Shown here piece after piece: positions 4,791 through 6,542 of a stretch of 6,542 bases of DNA. Source of the stretch: Alistipes sp. (lineage in GTDB: Bacteria; Bacteroidota; Bacteroidia; Bacteroidales; Rikenellaceae); NCBI GenBank assembly GCA_009774895.1, contig VSOO01000086.1:1-6542 (forward strand), written 5' to 3'. The stretch's first letter is position 1. The number at the start of each line of letters is the position of its first letter. The notes under the pieces were generated by a model that worked only from the letters and a program-made list of their open reading frames with translations, did no database searches and was not told where the DNA came from. Both the position numbers and the translations under genes were made by a program.

Positions 4791-5813
4791 TCAGAACCCC
4801 TCGATGCGCGCCGCGGGGGCGGTGTCCAGCCCGGTGAAGTCGCCGTGGAGGTAGTTGTAGTAGCCGGCCATGGCGATCATGGCGGCGTTGTCGGTGGTGA
4901 ACTTCAGCGGGGGCAGGAAAGTGCGCCAGCCGCGTTTGAGTCCCGTGCGTACGATGCCGTCGCGCAGGCCCGAGTTGGCCGACACGCCGCCCGCCACGGC
5001 GATGTCGCGTATGCCCGTGTCCTTCGATGCGCGGACGAGCTTGTCGAGCAGGATCTCGACGATGGTGTGCTGGAGCGAGGCGCAGAGGTCGGCCTTGCGT
5101 GCTTCGATGAAGGCCGGGTCCTCGGCCATGCGGTCGCGCAGCAGGTAGAGGAACGAGGTCTTGAGGCCCGAGAACGAGTAGTCGTAGCCCTCGACGCGGG
5201 GCCGTGCGAGGCGGAACGCCCCGGGGTCGCCCTCGGCGGCCAGGCGGTCGATCACCGGACCGCCGGGGTAGGGGAGTCCCATCACCTTGGCGCACTTGTC
5301 GAACGCCTCGCCCGCCGCGTCGTCGATCGTCGTGCCGAGGATGCGCATGTCGCGCGGCGAATCCACGCGCACGATCTGGGTGTGGCCGCCGCTCACCAGC
5401 AGGCACAGGAACGGGAAGCCGGGGTGGGGCATGGTGCGGTCCGGCAGGTCGATGAAGTGCGAGAGGATGTGGCCCCGCAGGTGATTGACCTCGACCAGGG
5501 GGATGTCGTGCGCGAGCGCCAGGCCCTTGGTGAATGACACGCCCACCATGAGCGATCCGAGCAATCCGGGGCCCCGCGTGAACGCGATGGCATCGAGTTT
5601 GTTCGGAGCGATTCCGGCTTCGCGCAGCGCGGTGTCCACCACGGGGATGATGTTCTGCTGGTGGGCCCGCGACGCCAGCTCGGGGATCACGCCGCCGTAC
5701 TTCATGTGCACGGCCTGCGAGGCGATGACGTTCGACAGCAGCACGTTGTTGCGCAGTACCGCCGCCGAGGTGTCGTCGCACGACGATTCGATGCCCAGGA
5801 TTGTAATATCCAT
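4791..5813 (-). CDS. tsaD: tRNA t6A37 threonylcarbamoyltransferase TsaD
   Basis: A 340-residue protein, the normal TsaD length. It moves the threonylcarbamoyl group from threonylcarbamoyl-AMP to N6 of A37 in ANN-decoding tRNAs, working with TsaB and TsaE in the cytoplasm, and is generally essential. Hallmarks in order: GIESSCDDTSAAV at 7-19, the metal-binding HLRGH at 111-115 (His111, His115), SGGHTQI at 141-147, IDDAAGEAFDK at 163-173, YPGGPVIDRL at 182-191, YSFSGLKT at 212-219, AVAGGVSANSGLR at 272-284, and TDNAAMIA at 307-314 with Asp308 as a further metal ligand. No key residue appears missing. The open frame extends 219 codons upstream of Met5813, but that part runs antisense to the TamB-like gene, and the ATG at 5813 gives the canonical MDITILGIE start. 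It ends at its own terminator. No other t6A gene lies in the window. Confidence 0.98.
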   Translation of the reverse strand: MDITILGIESSCDDTSAAVLRNNVLLSNVIASQAVHMKYGGVIPELASRAHQQNIIPVVDTALREAGIAPNKLDAIAFTRGPGLLGSLMVGVSFTKGLALAHDIPLVEVNHLRGHILSHFIDLPDRTMPHPGFPFLCLLVSGGHTQIVRVDSPRDMRILGTTIDDAAGEAFDKCAKVMGLPYPGGPVIDRLAAEGDPGAFRLARPRVEGYDYSFSGLKTSFLYLLRDRMAEDPAFIEARKADLCASLQHTIVEILLDKLVRASKDTGIRDIAVAGGVSANSGLRDGIVRTGLKRGWRTFLPPLKFTTDNAAMIAMAGYYNYLHGDFTGLDTAPAARIEGF

Positions 5814-5845
5814 CTTGATTTTCGTTCTGTTTTTAACTATTTTGC

Positions 5846-5853
5846 TAACTTTG
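5846..5853 (+). promoter_or_regulatory. Candidate -7 box for the TamB-like gene
   Basis: TAACTTTG matches TAnnTTTG exactly, 20 bp before the GTG at 5874. The -33 region (TTTTCG at 5819-5824, spacing about 21) is only a partial match. The implied leader is short, about 14 nt. Confidence 0.5.
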
Positions 5854-5873
5854 CAGGTTAAAACGGCCTTACA

Positions 5874-6542
5874 GTGCGCAAAGGTATAAAAATATTGGGA
5901 AAGGTGATCGCGGCGGCGCTTTTGTCGCTCGTCATGTTCTCCGTGGCGCTGACGCTGCTGCTGGAGCTCCCGGCGGTGCAGAACTTCGTCGTGGACAAGG
6001 CCGCGGCGGCGGTTTCGCGGCGGCTGGGCACCGTCGTGCGCATCGGCCACGTGCGCATCACGCGCTTCACCCGCATCGAGGTCGAGGATTTCTACGTGGA
6101 GGATTTCCAGCACGACACGCTGCTCTACGCCGGGCGCGCCGAGGCCGTCGTGCGGCGCTTCGGGTTCTCGGGCGGAGGCCTGGCGCTGGGCGAGGCCCGC
6201 ATCGAAAATGCGCGCCTCTGTCTGCACGAGACGCCCGAGGGCGAGCTGAACATCAAGCAGGTCGTCGCCCGCCTCTCGCGCAAGAAGAAAAAGAAGCGCG
6301 AGGCGAACTTCCGGCTTACGATCGCTTCGGCCCGCATCGACGGCATGACCTTCTGCCTCGAACGGCTGCAACCGAAAAATCCGCCCTACGGCATCGACTT
6401 CGGCCATCTCCACCTCACGCAGCTCGCGGGCGAAGTGGAGGAGCTGACCATCGACGGCACGGCCATCCACATGACGATCCGTGCGCTCTCGGGGCGCGAA
6501 CGCAGCGGCTTCGCGCTCGACGACTTCTCGGGCCGCTTCTAT
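5874..6542 (+). CDS. tamB: TamB-like envelope assembly protein, N-terminal part
   Basis: The frame is open from GTG at 5874 to the window end, 223 codons. An in-frame TAA at 5859-5861 blocks any longer start. GTG gives VRKGIKILGKV followed by a hydrophobic segment (AAALLSLVMFSVALTLLLEL, about residues 13-32), a single signal anchor, then PAVQNFVVDKAAAAVSRRLG and VVRIGHVRITRFTRIEVEDF. The phrase LPAVQNF..DKA...S..LGT.V.IG.V.I....RIE.EDFYVED...DTLLYA is the start of Bacteroidota TamB-domain proteins as I know them. These are large inner-membrane-anchored, AsmA-like beta-groove proteins that span the periplasm and assist outer-membrane protein or lipid transfer. The visible rest is beta-strand-like with a Lys-rich patch KKKKK near residue 139. 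It is divergent from tsaD. The next in-frame ATG (5934) falls inside the membrane segment, so GTG is preferred. The C-terminal TamB domain is not in view. Confidence 0.87.
   Translation, partial: MRKGIKILGKVIAAALLSLVMFSVALTLLLELPAVQNFVVDKAAAAVSRRLGTVVRIGHVRITRFTRIEVEDFYVEDFQHDTLLYAGRAEAVVRRFGFSGGGLALGEARIENARLCLHETPEGELNIKQVVARLSRKKKKKREANFRLTIASARIDGMTFCLERLQPKNPPYGIDFGHLHLTQLAGEVEELTIDGTAIHMTIRALSGRERSGFALDDFSGRFY
5879..5886 (-). promoter_or_regulatory. Candidate -7 box for tsaD
   Basis: The minus strand reads TACCTTTG, an exact TAnnTTTG match, about 65 bp before the tsaD ATG, inside codons 2-5 of the TamB-like gene. Transcription would start near 5872. The -33 area shows only TTTC. No other exact box lies between it and tsaD on this strand. 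Confidence 0.45.

Noticed and set aside
5814..6470. 219-codon N-terminal extension of the tsaD frame
   Set aside because: It is antisense to the TamB-like gene, and the family start MDITILGIE is at 5813.

Overview
The window looks like chromosomal DNA from a high-GC member of the Bacteroidales, most likely Alistipes or another Rikenellaceae. This rests on three things: Bacteroidota-type -7 promoter boxes (TAnnTTTG) in nearly every AT-rich intergenic gap, very GC-rich coding DNA, and the gene families present (fimbrillin-type lipoprotein, small GFAAS-type peptide, Bacteroidota-style TamB). The genus is an inference from family resemblance, not from a marker gene.

Layout. (1) 1-449, minus strand: a 58-residue peptide gene followed after 34 bp by the start of a surface lipoprotein of fimbrillin type, which runs off the left edge. 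A TATCTTTG box at 508-515 probably drives both. (2) 516-850: no gene; GC-rich spacer with a strong 11-bp hairpin and a G8 run. (3) 851-3359: a phage-like module. A Cro/C1-type HTH plus S24 peptidase repressor (minus) faces away from a two-gene plus-strand unit made of an unrecognised 97-residue protein and an apparently intact phage terminase large subunit, which overlap by 14 bp. Their candidate -7 boxes lie five bases apart in opposite orientation. No portal, capsid, small terminase or integrase gene is visible. (4) 3360-3580: a perfect 14-bp-stem terminator and seven tandem copies of an 11-bp repeat. (5) 3581-4699, minus: a nitronate monooxygenase/FabK-like flavoprotein with a Cys-rich tail. 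(6) 4791-5813, minus: tsaD, the tRNA t6A synthesis enzyme, ending at its own terminator. (7) 5874-6542, plus: the N-terminal part of a TamB-like envelope protein starting at GTG and running off the right edge. It is divergent from tsaD with interlocked candidate promoters.

Regions 5-7 are ordinary chromosomal genes. The unit of most interest is region 3: a terminase without the rest of a phage, paired with an LexA/CI-like repressor and a small partner gene, and flanked on both sides by normal host genes. It may be a prophage remnant or a domesticated, possibly damage-responsive locus. The sequence shows the arrangement but not the function.
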